In this document: positions 37,001-47,400 of the stretch, in pieces
How positions within the stretch are numbered: position 1 is the stretch's first letter
Layout of the letters: each line of letters opens with the position of its first letter
Position numbers and translations under genes: made by a program
The notes under the pieces: model-generated
What the model saw: the letters and a program-made list of their open reading frames with translations, nothing else
The model's database searches: none
Told to the model about the DNA's origin: nothing
From: Elmis aenea
Taxonomy: Eukaryota > Arthropoda > Insecta > Coleoptera > Elmidae
Assembly (NCBI GenBank): GCA_947652605.1
Contig: OX393578.1
Coordinates: forward strand, 34,911,470-34,975,469
DNA length: 64,000 bases
Direction: 5' to 3'

Positions 37001-38468
37001 GTTGGCTATATAATAGTTAAATGTGCTTTTTTTTCTTGTTTAAATGAGGTATTACTTGCTATATCTATTTTTATAAATAAATCTAAAAATTGTTGTGTAA
37101 TTCGATAGTCTTTTTAGCAAATTTTTGATCATTTAATTATGGTCACATTTACAACTGATTAAACATTTTGACTGTTAAAATGCTACATTCTTTGCAATAG
37201 AAACTGTGTAAAATAGATAATTCTAATTAATTATTGATTTGTTTTGGATTTTTGGTTGGTTTCTCGAAAAAACCATATTCTTTTAAATTTATTTCCAAAT
37301 TTCTTTAATTACGCACCCTTCGTTGCCTTTTCTCGGGATATAGCTCTAAGTATATTTCGCTCTGAACATGTCAAATTTTTCGCTATTTTTAAATGTAGCC
37401 ATCATTATAACAATTACTACAAAGACTATCAAATTACACAACAATAATATGAAATTCTAATAAATGATACCGCAGACAAATAGTAATTGTCATTTGACAT
37501 TTAATTAGTTGTTTTTTGTTTTTATTTTCATAGATAGCTTGATAAAAGATGGGTAAAATGCGATTTTTTTCATTTTTAGATTTATTTATAAAAATATATA
37601 TAGCAAGTAATACCTCATTTAAACAAGAAAAAAAAGCACATTTAACTATTATATAGCCAACTTCGCGGCCCATAAGAAAAAATTAAATTGAGGGTAATAT
37701 CTCGAAAACGGTAGGTGTTAAAAAAAATCTAAAATAACAGTTACATTTTCCATTAAAAAGTACCTTAAAAAAGTACAAACAAACAAAAAATAAGACAAAA
37801 AAGTTATGAAAGAAAAAAGAAATTCGACATTTTCATATTTTTTGCTTTAACATCTGAAGTACGAGGAATTTTGTACTTTTAAAAATTGATTGTGGCTCCT
37901 CGCATACTAAGGAATAATTCATCTAATTTAAACAAACCTGTATCTCTTATAATAAGCGAGATCCCCATGCTGGAAATGTAATCTGGGACACCCTGTATAT
38001 CAATCACTACTAAATAGCTACAACGTATCCTCAAAAGTTAGGTTTATAGTTCTAATAATAATAAATACTAGTTTTTAAACTTTTGACTGCATCTTGTCAG
38101 CTACAGATTAAGCTAAAACACAAATGTCCCATTTTATCCTATATTCTGTACTAAAATCCTTGTGATTATAAGTTGACTTTAACATAGCAGCACAAATATT
38201 TTAATATTTTAAGTAATTGTTTTTACTAATTGACCTTGAAAATATGCTATTAATTTTGTTTTTTGCAGAACGATTTAATGAAACAATATTTGATGCCTTA
38301 ACGACGTACCTGCTACATATTTGTGAAGTGTGTGGTAGCAGTCAGTGTCCGTATTGCTCAGTATACAATATGGCAGTTAATTTACCTGTCCCCTTACTCC
38401 CGTTACTTGTTATAACATTTTTTATGACAATTAGATACTTTAGAATACAAAATATTGGTATTATTTGA
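18488..38468 (+). CDS. Mcr: Macroglobulin complement-related protein (TEP family), 22 coding exons, 1818 aa
   Basis: Coding exons: 18488-19038, 19317-19497, 20531-20699, 22795-23048, 23357-23743, 23845-23913, 23973-24197, 24417-24642, 24738-24868, 27646-27897, 27955-28104, 30087-30390, 30474-30697, 31764-32000, 32127-32249, 32306-32542, 32857-33041, 34871-35163, 35243-36020, 36079-36253, 36309-36414, 38269-38468. All introns are GT-AG, phases join, and the total is 5457 nt. ATG 18488 follows an acceptor at 18470-18471 and an in-frame TAA at 18476, so it is the first start. Order: signal peptide (about residues 1-20), Asn-rich repeats, macroglobulin domains (RMVRPGQLYRV, QLDKPVYMQGQT), LDLa module (931-967), WCWKDV macroglobulin segment, degenerate thioester site at 1241-1245, thioester-like domain, receptor-binding region, Cys-rich CEVCGSSQCPYC, and a hydrophobic tail that could be a membrane segment. 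The family acts in septate junctions, phagocytosis and autophagy signalling in flies (family knowledge). Orthology is confident; exact exon ends are inferred from splice consensus only. Confidence 0.95.
18620..18859 (+). repeat. 30-bp coding minisatellite, 8 units, in Mcr
   Basis: Eight in-frame 30-bp units encode variants of the decapeptide GNVNNQNNPF (for example GNVNNPNDPS, GNVNTQNNPF, GNVNNQNNQF), followed by a partial ninth unit GNVNP. The repeat lies between the signal peptide and the first macroglobulin domain. Unit-to-unit differences are mostly Q/P and P/Q swaps. The long open frame on the opposite strand here is only a by-product of the repeat. Confidence 0.95.
19956..20441. mobile_element. 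hAT MITE in Mcr intron 19498-20530
   Basis: Ends CAGTGGTCTTAAACTGGCGG and GAGTTTGAGACCACTG are flanked by octamers CCTAAACA (19948-19955) and CCTTAACA (20442-20449), matching at 7 of 8 positions. GC-rich GGCCCG blocks sit near both ends. No transposase. Confidence 0.88.
20894..21770. mobile_element. DNA transposon with 3-bp duplication, Mcr intron 20700-22794
   Basis: Ends AGGTTTGTTC and GAACAAACCT are flanked by AGT on both sides (20891-20893, 21771-21773). Inner inverted motifs (GTTCCAACACG / TGTGTTGGAACG, AGTTCATG) support a single element. It hosts the piggyBac-like insertion 21094-21478. Superfamily uncertain; PIF/Harbinger is one option because of the 3-bp duplication. Confidence 0.65.
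21094..21478. mobile_element. piggyBac-like MITE nested in 20894-21770
   Basis: Ends CCCTTTCGCTACCAA and TTGGTAGCGAAAGGG. The right flank is TTAA (21479-21482), while the left flank has mutated to CCAA. A pair of internal GGGACACATACGTCCCAA-type short palindromes is present. The same terminal motif as the element at 60686. Confidence 0.8.
21851..22771. mobile_element. Fold-back element C in Mcr intron 20700-22794
   Basis: Left end CAGTGTGTTTGAAATTC and right end GAATTTCAAACACCCTG are flanked by TA. Arms of about 340 bp surround a roughly 245-bp spacer. ATCTCG begins 33 bp from the left end. The right end lies only 23 bp before the exon at 22795. The subterminal stretch CATGGGGATCTCGCTTATTA is shared with element F. 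Confidence 0.88.
23584..23700 (+). repeat. Asp-Pro-Asn-Arg-Pro repeat in Mcr exon 23357-23743
   Basis: The exon encodes a tract in which NRPFDP is iterated (EPNRPFDPNRPFDPNRPLD), followed by an Asn/Tyr/Asp-rich segment. It sits after the VRPIRPLRHR segment, between macroglobulin domains, where a flexible surface loop is likely. Composition (N, P, F, D) resembles the N-terminal repeat of the same protein. Confidence 0.85.
25506..25541. repeat. 36-bp perfect palindrome
   Basis: ATCACCATAACAACGCGA is followed directly by its exact complement, centred on CGATCG with no spacer, inside the element 25364-27266. Confidence 0.95.
25830..26530. mobile_element. Fold-back remnant (AAGTTGGTGCATGGTC family)
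   Basis: A stretch containing ATTCGCAAGAGTAAAGGGC is repeated inverted about 400 bp later. A segment with AAAGTTGGTGyATGGTCTAAAAC occurs three times in both orientations. Ends are not clear. Related fragments lie at 40590-40800 and near 46350-46440. Confidence 0.6.
28128..28324. mobile_element. Harbinger-like MITE in Mcr intron 28105-30086
   Basis: A roughly 200-bp inverted repeat whose arms are made of ATGTAATGTAATATAACGTG-type repeats. It is flanked by TAA on both sides (28125-28127, 28325-28327). The 3-bp TWA duplication points to PIF/Harbinger. It starts 23 bp after the exon end. Confidence 0.7.
28328..30086 (+). other. Mcr intron, remainder
   Basis: About 1.76 kb of AT-rich intron. Long T-rich runs give meaningless open frames (for example 28457-28702). 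I see no element ends or coding signal. Confidence 0.6.
30282..30478 (+). other. LDL-receptor class A module of Mcr (residues 931-967)
   Basis: Six cysteines in LDLa spacing are encoded at residues 931, 940, 945, 952, 958 and 967. An acidic calcium-site motif, DCEDGTDEAGC, is split by the intron 30391-30473, the last Cys codon being T|GT. This module interrupts the alpha-2-macroglobulin fold and is a hallmark of the Mcr subgroup rather than of ordinary TEPs. Confidence 0.93.
30876..31642. mobile_element. Fold-back element D in Mcr intron 30698-31763
   Basis: Ends CAGGGTGGTCCAAATTCGAT and its complement are flanked by TA. Arms of about 240-280 bp surround a spacer of about 240 bp. ATCTCG begins 34 bp from the left end. 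The spacer carries AAGTTACGAAGGTTTTTTAG, which recurs in the remnant at 45987-46330. Confidence 0.9.
32528..32880 (+). other. Degenerate thioester site of Mcr
   Basis: The segment LHLPM ends the exon 32306-32542 and DSAEQNMFSFAAN opens the exon at 32857. In active TEPs, C3 and alpha-2-macroglobulin this site is P-x-G-C-G-E-Q-N-M. Here the reactive Cys is Ser and both Gly are replaced (Asp and Ala), so no internal Cys-Gln thioester can form. The intron splits the motif. Confidence 0.93.
33551..34758. mobile_element. Fold-back element E in Mcr intron 33042-34870
   Basis: Ends CAGGGTGGACCAAATTCGAA and (right) TTGGTCCACCCTG are flanked by TA. Arms of about 530 bp surround a short spacer near 34150. 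ATCTCG begins 28 bp from the left end. It is among the longest uninterrupted inverted repeats inside Mcr. Confidence 0.9.
36667..37995. mobile_element. Fold-back element F in Mcr intron 36415-38268
   Basis: Ends CAGGGTGTCCCAGATTACAT and its complement. The right flank is TA and the left flank is AA, taken as mutated. Arms of about 420 bp surround a spacer of about 480 bp. ATCTCG begins 33 bp from the left end. The subterminal block is shared with element C, but the arms further in are unrelated. Confidence 0.9.
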
Positions 38469-39036
38469 TACGATAATGTTTAAAGGTATGCGAGGTATTT
38501 TTATATTTTTGTAAAATGTGAAGCATTAACTTGAATTTGTACAATTTTGTGTTCGCTAGGTATAATAATGGACTTTAAAGATTGATAAATGTAGATAAGT
38601 ACAAAAATTGTTAAAGCGCAGTGCCTAATTTAGTTGTTAAGTTAAAACACAAGCGGTACAAATTCAGGTTGCTAAGGCAGAGAGCCGTATCATAACAATT
38701 ATATTTAATCGAAAAAGTTTATGTTGTTTTGTTTTTAGTTTATTTAGTACATTTGTACTAAATGAAAATGTGTTGCGTTCAAATTTTATGTGTATGTTCA
38801 CATATTACATATACTACAGCCACTTTTTGTTTACCGTATAAATGTGAGAACGTGAAGGCTGGTGCTTGAATAATTTGTAAATCTACTTAATATTTTTATT
38901 TAGAACTTTGCGACTGGTGTATTCACATTTTTATTTACCGTCCATTTACACTTTGCTCGATTATTTTACATTTTTCGTTAGCAATAAGTAACTTAGTACA
39001 GTAGCTATCATATCACAAAGAAATGTAAACAATCTG

Positions 39037-39042
39037 AATAAA
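39037..39042 (+). terminator. Candidate Mcr polyadenylation signal
   Basis: AATAAA lies 569 nt after the Mcr stop codon. A second AATAAA at 40283-40288 is an alternative. Neither can be chosen without transcript data. Confidence 0.4.
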
Positions 39043-40589
39043 GCGAATACTCTTGTATTATAAAAAGAAATGTTTGTATGATATTAAAAGTCATAAATAG
39101 TTTATAATAACTTTGTTAGTAATGGTGTAACCGTAGAGCAAAAATGCTCTGTAGTCTCAAAACAAACCGTCCATTGCACTGACTTAGTTAGTGATTAGAT
39201 AATAGCAATTAAAACTAATATATTCTGCATAGTTTAGCTTTTTCATTCGACTAATTTAAATATTACTTTTGTTAAACATGTAGGAATGTAAGAGACAAAA
39301 ATTGCAAGTGGTTAAAAAAAATTGTTTACCATGATATAATACATATTTATACATATAAGAATTAAAAAATTGAGGAGTAAAAATTGGTCCTGTGGCCTCC
39401 TCTTCCTTTCCTACATGATCCACAAAAACTTTTGTAAAAAAAAATATTTCAACAAAGTATTATGTAATACATTTTATTTTATTTAATAATTACATATACA
39501 AAAAAGACAACTTATTTTTAAGTTGGCTTTGAAAACAATTGTGCTTTGTTTATTGTAAAGCATTTGTGTATTAATGACTGTTTAATTAATTTAGCCGGCA
39601 TGAAACATGGCATTGTATGTATATGGGGCTGTTAAAACAATGATTTCATGCATTTAATCGTAAGTGACTTCAATCCCAGTCAACTAAATTGGTGTGCTAT
39701 AACTGCATTTATTGTCTTAAACCAGAATTAGCAACCTCAGTACCATGCATTTTTTTAAAAATATTTTGTAATATACAAATATAAAACTTCAACACATGAA
39801 CAAATTGTTTATTTTTGTAATATTGAAAACTGTTTAAAACTATGTATGTTAGTGTTCTTTAAAATTTGCCTTATAAAAAAAAAAACGAGCTCACAATATA
39901 AAGGTAGGAAATGCCCTAAACAATCATGCCGACTTAATTCTTTTCAATATTGTTTGATGTTCCAAAAGGCTTTTAAAACTGAAAAAGTATATTAGATAGT
40001 TATTCAAAACTTATGACTTTCACCTAGTTATTATGTAAACGTTTATTATGAATTTAAATGAAAATGCTTTTTCTTTACAAAATATGGAACTTTTTTTGTA
40101 ATAGGAAGCAACTGCCGCATTTTTTTAAATTCTTATTGTCGCGTCTTTTTGTATTCGTTATAAGGTAACTAAGTTTGTATATATTTGATATGTTTTTGAA
40201 GTGTATTTTTTCTAGAATCTCTTTTCTAAGTTTATTAGGGTATAGAAATAATGATAATACAATTTGTAAACATGTTGACTTTAATAAATATTTTCTTTAT
40301 TAAATTTGTAACAATAACAATCAACAACTTCCTAATTAACTAGCAAAAACAATCGACAGACCATACAATAATTCGCAAAATATTTGGTAACTTTCAAATT
40401 AGATTGTTAAATTCAGTCTTTCAAAAAGTATGTCACCAATGGATAAAAAATTTGTTACGAATTCCTTAAACAATTTAATTTTCGATAAAAGTGCATTTGT
40501 CCACAACTGTTTTAACAATTTAAAAAAGGTTATTTGTAAAGTTAGATAACACTAGGCCCTAGGGGCTAGTTATTTTATAAATTGGAACA

Positions 40590-40800
40590 AGAATGAAGTG
40601 CCCTTAATTTAAGAGATACAAAAAACATTCATTGGGAAAAATTAAAATTTAACTTCTACTTTCTTGGTGATTTCAAAACATTCAAAACGTGTCAAACAAA
40701 AAATTCTATTCTCTTTTTAGGAAATGTTCTTGTTAAAATAAAAGATGGTGATGGGTCAAAAACTAATTTTAAGATAAAAAAGTTCAGTAAAAGATGTTGT
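40590..40800. mobile_element. Fold-back fragment between Mcr and RBFA
   Basis: Contains GATGGTGATGGGTCAAAAAC followed by TAATTTTAAGATAAAAAAG, which matches the interior of the remnant at 25830-26530. No ends are visible. Confidence 0.5.
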
Positions 40801-41601
40801 TTAACATGTTATCTGATACATTTTTTTAATCAAAACCATTTAAGGTTACATTTTTAAATGTAAAAGACAGCTGTAAACCAGATTAAATACAGTACCACTT
40901 AATAGTAGAATTAATAGCATGTGCAATTGAACTTTGCGATATCTGACACATTAAATTTTACTACACCCATGTATTTTACATCCAGAAACACCCAAAAATT
41001 TACTATTACATTGTTCTAATATCTTGAAAAACAAATGAACCATGAGAACATATTTAAAAACACTTAATTTTATCTTTGAGTTACTACTTAGCAAAAATAG
41101 ATTTAGATTTTTTGTAACTAAAATATCGTCCCCGGTTATAAAATCCACAGCCGAACACACGGTATATTTAACATTTTTTAAAACTAAATCGTATTTTTTA
41201 TAAAATGCTTTAGCTAAAAGCATAAACATTCAATACATCACCCATGAGAAATAAAAGTTGATTATCGCTCTCAAAAAATAAGCTGATTGTGCCAGTTTTA
41301 ACAAAGCCATGTGATTAAGGTTGTATACACAACGTGTACTAAATTTTAAATGTCTACAGTATTACTTAATTAAAAAATGAAAGTGTAAATTTTCACACCC
41401 TTATTTGCTCATTTAACCACCCTTCTATCTCTGATTGTTTGGGCTATGTTGATGTTTCAACACCACACCCTGTACACATTTTTTAAATCATACATGCAAC
41501 AACAGATGTAATGGACACGAAATTTGTTTTAAACTCATATGAAAAATTAGTTTTACGGCAAACAGAAACGAACCATCAAATCATTTAAAACACTGCATTT
41601 T

Positions 41602-41607
41602 TTTATT
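41602..41607 (-). terminator. Candidate RBFA polyadenylation signal
   Basis: TTTATT on the plus strand reads AATAAA on the minus strand, 142-147 nt beyond the RBFA stop codon, a normal spacing for a short 3' UTR. Confidence 0.5.
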
Positions 41608-41748
41608 GTATATACTTGAACATATTAAACCAAAGTCGCACAACATAACTGAATTGTAAAATGCGACGTTATTGATTTGAAAATTTTATATTTTGCAAAT
41701 CGTCACTGCAATTCATCACCTGTCATCATCAACTGATATGAAAAATTA

Positions 41749-43884
41749 TTATTCATCTTCTTCAATGTAATCTCTTTCTTCCATTAACTCATCTAGAAAT
41801 TCATTGCGATTTTGTTTGTGTTCCCATTCTTCCTGCAAGTACTCCAACTCAGGTCTGTAATTTTTATCTTCTTTTTTGGCTTTTGATTTCAGTAACTAAA
41901 AGAAAAAATTAAATCACTTAAAAATTATAATTAACAGTCTACAAGCAACATTCAAACACTCCCACTATTTTTATTTTTAAAAAAACGTTATTTCACCTGT
42001 CGTTTAAGTAAAAATTCTTTGAACGCCTCCCGCTGCTGTTTAGTACTTTCAAAAATAACCGGATTTTCATTTATATATGACGGTACTTCTTCTTGTGTCC
42101 CTGTGTTTGTTCTATGAATGACTTGCGATTTTTTCAGTGATTTTTGTATCTATACAAAAATTAACAATTAAAACAATTGTCACCATCAATGACAAAATAT
42201 TTGAAAACCACACAACTTTTGCTGTACGTATTTTATATGTTATTAACCACATAACAGCCTTTCTCATAACATTAAGTTTTGATGGTCTTGGAAAGTTGTA
42301 TGTAATTTAATTTTTTTTACCAATAAGTGAGAAATTGATCAGCTCCAAAAATCTTGTTTTCTAAATGCAAAACAATAATTACACTGTAACAAAATTTGCA
42401 CAAAATAAAATTATTAGTAGTGTAACCTTTTATTAGCAAAAGGAATTTAAATACAATTTATGAATGAAACATTGTTTTGTTTCCATTTACTATAATTTAT
42501 AGAACTAAAGTGTTTCAGGGGATAAAGCAAAAAATTGTAAATTTGAACCAATTTGTTAAGGTTAGTTTAAAAGATTTTGAAAAAACAAACAGTTTTGTGT
42601 CAAGTGATTAAAAGTAAAACTTCTAATTTGTTTATCTGAAGAAATAAAATTGACTCATCAATATAATCTAATGTGACAATATTATTTGTATAAGTACTGA
42701 AACATAATTAATTATTTAAATTACCATATTTAACCAAATTTCTGTCTGATCGTCTCACTGATTCATTAATTATCTAGTGTAAAAATGTGAAAAATACCAA
42801 TTGAGAACGTTTTGAAAAGATTTAATGTATTACAGATATTTGTGACAATTATCAAGATTAATGATTTACCCAAAACTATACTTTTAAAATATGTTGCCAT
42901 CAAACTTTATAATTACCCTTGCTAATATTTCGTTGTAATTTAATCCTAAAACGTTATTTGCCATTGGTGGTAAAGGTCTTTCATCTATCTTGCATTTTGA
43001 TTCCCTATCTAATTGCTGTATTTGATCCTAATAATGTTAAATATTTTGTCAAGCTGTCAAATATTATAACATTGACAACAAACCCGTATATGACCTTCCA
43101 AGGATGTATTCAAACGTAATTCTGTTTTAAGTTTGGTAATTGGTTGCACAGGTACATAATCATCACCAAAATCTGCTTTTGCTAACAAACGATCCACTTC
43201 AATTAACTGGGCATAATGTTTATCTAAAACACAAACATTATTATATACATTAAATTTGTCAGGTCAAAGAGTAATTCACCTTTTACAAATGTAATCCGAG
43301 GTACTACGCCAATCACTTTCAATTGTGAAAGTTCATGTCTTAGAGCTCCCGCATTCTTTTGAAGCATTTGTTCAATTCCTTTATCCATCTCTCGGCCTTT
43401 TGCAATCCAATAGACATTGACTCCTTGAAAATCAGGAGTAACCTGAACCTAAAGAAATCAACTCTTATAGTAATTGCATTAAATTAATGTATTTATTACC
43501 CGACTTATTTCTATTCCTCGTCCTACAAATTCTGAAGAATATTCTCCTGTTGCCATTAAGTCAGTTATGTATCTCATAAATAATTTGTTAAGTACTGATG
43601 CTCGCTTAGAATTTATAGAACGTTTTCCTTCATTGGTTCCTTTACTAAAACTCTCTGGATGTGGTAATGTAGGAATTTCAGTAAAATGACGTTTTCTAAA
43701 CAAAACAGTTCAGCATGATTTTAAATATACTTGCACATTATTGATATAGTAAATACTTTTTAGTTGTGCTACCCATAATTTTTTTCATTATCTTTTCTTC
43801 TCCATTAAAGGAGAATGTTGTATGTAAATAACATACTCTTTTATTTAAACATGTTTTTAACATTTGCAATAAAATATTAGCCAT
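41749..43884 (-). CDS. RBFA: Mitochondrial ribosome-binding factor A, 7 exons, 347 aa
   Basis: Exons (minus strand, coding order): 43884-43757, 43695-43500, 43448-43280, 43223-43084, 43027-42917, 42149-41997, 41895-41749, total 1044 nt with consistent phases. The N terminus MANILLQMLKTCLNKRVCYL is hydrophobic and basic without acidic residues, as expected for mitochondrial import. The conserved RBFA core follows: RASVLNKLFMRYITDLMATGE, ISRVQVTPDFQGVNVYWIAKG and ALRHELSQLKVIGVVPRITFVK. A charged C-terminal tail ends in EERDYIEEDE. In mitochondria this family matures the small-subunit 12S rRNA (family knowledge). Its length is close to that of animal RBFA. The donor chosen at 43083/43082 (CGG|GTTTGT) keeps the frame open; the nearby GTCATA alternative at 43094 would run into a stop. 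Confidence 0.9.
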
Positions 43885-44436
43885 TTCAGATTTGAATGTA
43901 TGTGAACATAACCTAAAACTTGGGTTGTGGTCATAAAAGATGGTTGTGGTCGTTGTGGTAGATAGTTGGGTACTCTACCGTTATCTACCGTTCACAGTTT
44001 AAAATGGTGTTTGGACAAGTGACAGTGTTTTGGCGGTTCAGAGATTTTTTATCGAAAATAGAACTATAATTGATAGTGTATGTGAGTCTCTACCACATAA
44101 TTTGATCCCATAAGTCTAATGGTTAATCAGAAATTGATTTGCCAGAAATCACGGTATTTAAGTGTTTGAATGACGATTTACTTGTGAACAGATTAGGACA
44201 TTTAAACATTACGAGGGTAAGCAAATTTTTATCAAAATTGTCATGTTACTTTAATACCATATTCTGATCGTTTCTTTGATAAAGAATGATTTCAGTCATA
44301 TTGATATAAAATTTTACATTCTGATTAATTAAAATAAGGCAACCAAACATACCCATAATTAGGTTGATCAGTTTTTTTTCCAGACAAGTTGAGACATGCG
44401 TTGACTGATACTAAAAAGATTTGCTTTTGGTTCTAG
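43885..44436. promoter_or_regulatory. Divergent promoter interval of RBFA and Smc6, with probable Smc6 5' UTR exon
   Basis: Only 552 bp separate the two start codons, which point away from each other. On the plus side a good donor (ACGAGG|GTAAGC, GT at 44219-44220) and the acceptor TTCTAG at 44431-44436 suggest that a non-coding Smc6 exon ends about 44218, with an intron of about 220 bp. I see no clear TATA box. The shared interval implies a bidirectional promoter (inference). Confidence 0.6.
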
Positions 44437-47400
44437 ATGCAGCGGAAAAGAAAACCATTGTCCCAACTAGATGGACAAGTTACAAGGGAAAAACGACAGC
44501 GAAGTGATGATGAACAATCACTTACACCAACTGGGAATGATAATGTAAGTTTGGTGTAGTATTTTATAGTAAAATTGAAAAAAAAATTATGTACTACAGT
44601 ACTTTTAAAGTGTTATTTTTATAGTGAACTTGTTAACACATTCGCGGACACTTAAAAATACAGAAAGTTCGATTTGTGACGTATAATGAAATTTACCTAT
44701 TTCACATTAGATATTTTTGTTAAATAAGACTTTTTATATGTAAAGACTTTATTTAAGAGAATATTTTTCATTAAACAAATCTTACTGGTGTCACAGTTGG
44801 CATAAAACTAAGGAATATCAATATTATTTATATATTGCGCAATATATGAATTATTTCAGACTTGCAATATAAAACCTGCAAAAATGTTGCACAGTGACAC
44901 TATGATCTTAATAGTGATCCGTATTGTGAAAATGCATTGAAGTATGTACTGTTAAATGATCAAACCGACTGCTGTAGCTGTCTTACCGCAGAGCGAGTTT
45001 AAACACTTGACGGGCATAGCTGCCTGTCACACATTTGATACTGCAAAATGATGACATTAGCTGCTTTGTCGGTGAATGTATTAAATAATAATGCCTGCTA
45101 AAGTATTATTAATCTGTTTATAGAGTAGAGCTGGAACAGTGCTACAGATGGTATTGAGAAATTTTATGTGCCATTCGTTGTTAGAAGTTAATTTTAAGAC
45201 CAACATTAATTACATAATAGGTCGTAATGGCAGTGGCAAAAGTGCTATATTAACTGGTTTAGTTGTCGGTCTTGGTGGAAAGGCGTCTCTTACAAATCGA
45301 GGAAGCAGCATAAAAGGTAATATATTTATTAAATTAATGGATTAAAAAAGTAGTTACAAAAATAATAATTTTACAAAAATAGAATTGTTAAACTATATGA
45401 CCTTTCCGAGTAGGTTTTATTAAAGCTGGTAAAACTTCTGGTTCTGTTGAAGTAACTTTAAATAATAAAGGTCCCATGGCGTACAAACCAAATATTTATG
45501 GGCAAAAAATTACAATCATTCGACATTTTTCCTCTTCAGGCAGCAATTCATACAAAGTTAAAAGTGCCACAGGTGAGTCATAAAAATACTAATTACATTA
45601 AACCTTCAACTGATCATTGCTTTATAAGTTGCTCCACGGCTTAATTGACACATCTATGTGGGAAACTGCTAACAGACTAACCCTGTTCTAGCAGCCCGTG
45701 TTCACTTGCTTTGCTTAAAAATACATGTATAGTGATTGTAGCGTTTAGTGTATGATTGTCGTTTATTTAAAGATGCTTAGAAATAATACAGGGTGTAGAC
45801 TCGGATCACGCAACATAGCAATTTCAATGGTAAAATTTTAAAAGTCGTATTCTTGCTCCCCTAATTATTTTAGAAAAAAAGTGGAAATACGTTTTTTGTA
45901 GAGAAAAACATTCTGTATCCATAAATGTAATCAATATTACTTTTTCGTTTTCCAATAACTGAAAATTACTATAACCTATTTAAATTCCTTATTTTCAATA
46001 ATACACAAGTTACGAAGGTTTTTTAGTTTTTTTTTTTAAGAAAAACAGCTGTAAAAAAACAAGGTGTAAAACCTTTTTAAACTCATGTGGTACAAGTTAC
46101 GAAGTTTTTTAAATTTGTGTTGAGATAAACATAACTATTTGAACATTAGTTAAACAACAATATACTACTTAACTGCTGATTCTGAACTATGTTTTTATCT
46201 TATGTTCAAAAATGTATAATGTTTATCTCAACAACAAATTAAAATACCTTTGTAACTTGTACCACTTGAGTTTTAAAAGGTTTTACACCTTGTTTTTTTA
46301 CAGCCTGTTTTTCTTTTTTTAAATAACTAAAAAACATGGTGTAATGTTTTAGAAATATTCGCAGGATTAAAGTACCCTTGTTTTAAGGGTTGCAAGAAGA
46401 GTTCATAAAAAAAAGTTTTTTAGAATTAAAAATATGACTTGCTATAAAATTTCATGTAGAAATTTAAACAACTTTCTTAAACTGCACGTGCACGACTGTT
46501 GTTTGTCCAACCCAATATCTTACTGCATAATTCCTATTCCACTATCCTTGTCCGCACACTGTTCACACAATTATTCCACCACATAATACAACATAAAACC
46601 TCAAATCGCTCGACAATACATTCACTCACTCCACCTTAAATAATAATTCACTATCCCTTAATTATTCCTTTAAACAATTTCTCATAAAACCTTGAATTAC
46701 TATGCATCAAAGCTATCTATCTTACATTCCATAATAATTCATTATTTCATAATTTATTCTGCTTACAATACCTTGTAAAACCTCCTATCACCAAATATAA
46801 AAATGACCCACTCCGATACAATTAATAATTCTTAATATGCGACAATAATTTCCGACATTAAGCATTCAATAATAAACAAACTCTACAGCATCTTTTTGTT
46901 TCATTTACTTTACCAATAGCTTTTCTAAATGGATTTCTACAGAAGCACAATGTAGCAGTGTCATACACTAAGATACGACGATTACGAGCGATACAATCGC
47001 TTAAGCGCCTTTGCTACTACCAGAACTACTGTATTCATTTTTTTTTTAAATAAGTAAAAGCATAAGAACTTTAAATTATATTGACCTTGTCTGGTACATC
47101 ACAGTACATCATTTAATTTCAAAAGTGATGCAACAAAAATTGTGTGAGTTTCAAATTTATATATAGTAATTTATTTCTGCTCAACTTGAAACCCTTGTTG
47201 ACACGCTGAAACTAACTTTTCATGTAATTAAGTTTCTTTTTTTTTTTGTAAAAGAATAGACCAAATATTAACTTAGTGGTCCAGTTGTATTGCAAAAATG
47301 GATGTATGCCTAAAATGAGTTTAGAAGCGAGCAGGGACTAACCCTAAAATGTGAACTTGGGATCCAAAAAGTTTTTGTACATCACACCTCTAGTTGTATC

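Larger units (their letters stand above)
38469..41601. other. Mcr 3' UTR and intergenic DNA to RBFA
   Basis: No coding. The Mcr 3' UTR occupies the left part, ending at one of two candidate poly(A) signals. A fold-back fragment lies at 40590-40800. RBFA and Mcr are convergent here. Confidence 0.6.

Noticed and set aside
41470..41478. CACCCTGTA word as a fold-back right end
   Set aside because: No matching left end or arm was found upstream, so it is treated as a chance match or solo remnant.
43084..43095. Donor GTCATA at 43094 in RBFA
   Set aside because: Joining from there to the exon at 43027 leads to an early stop. Using CGG|GTTTGT keeps the frame open through the remaining exons.
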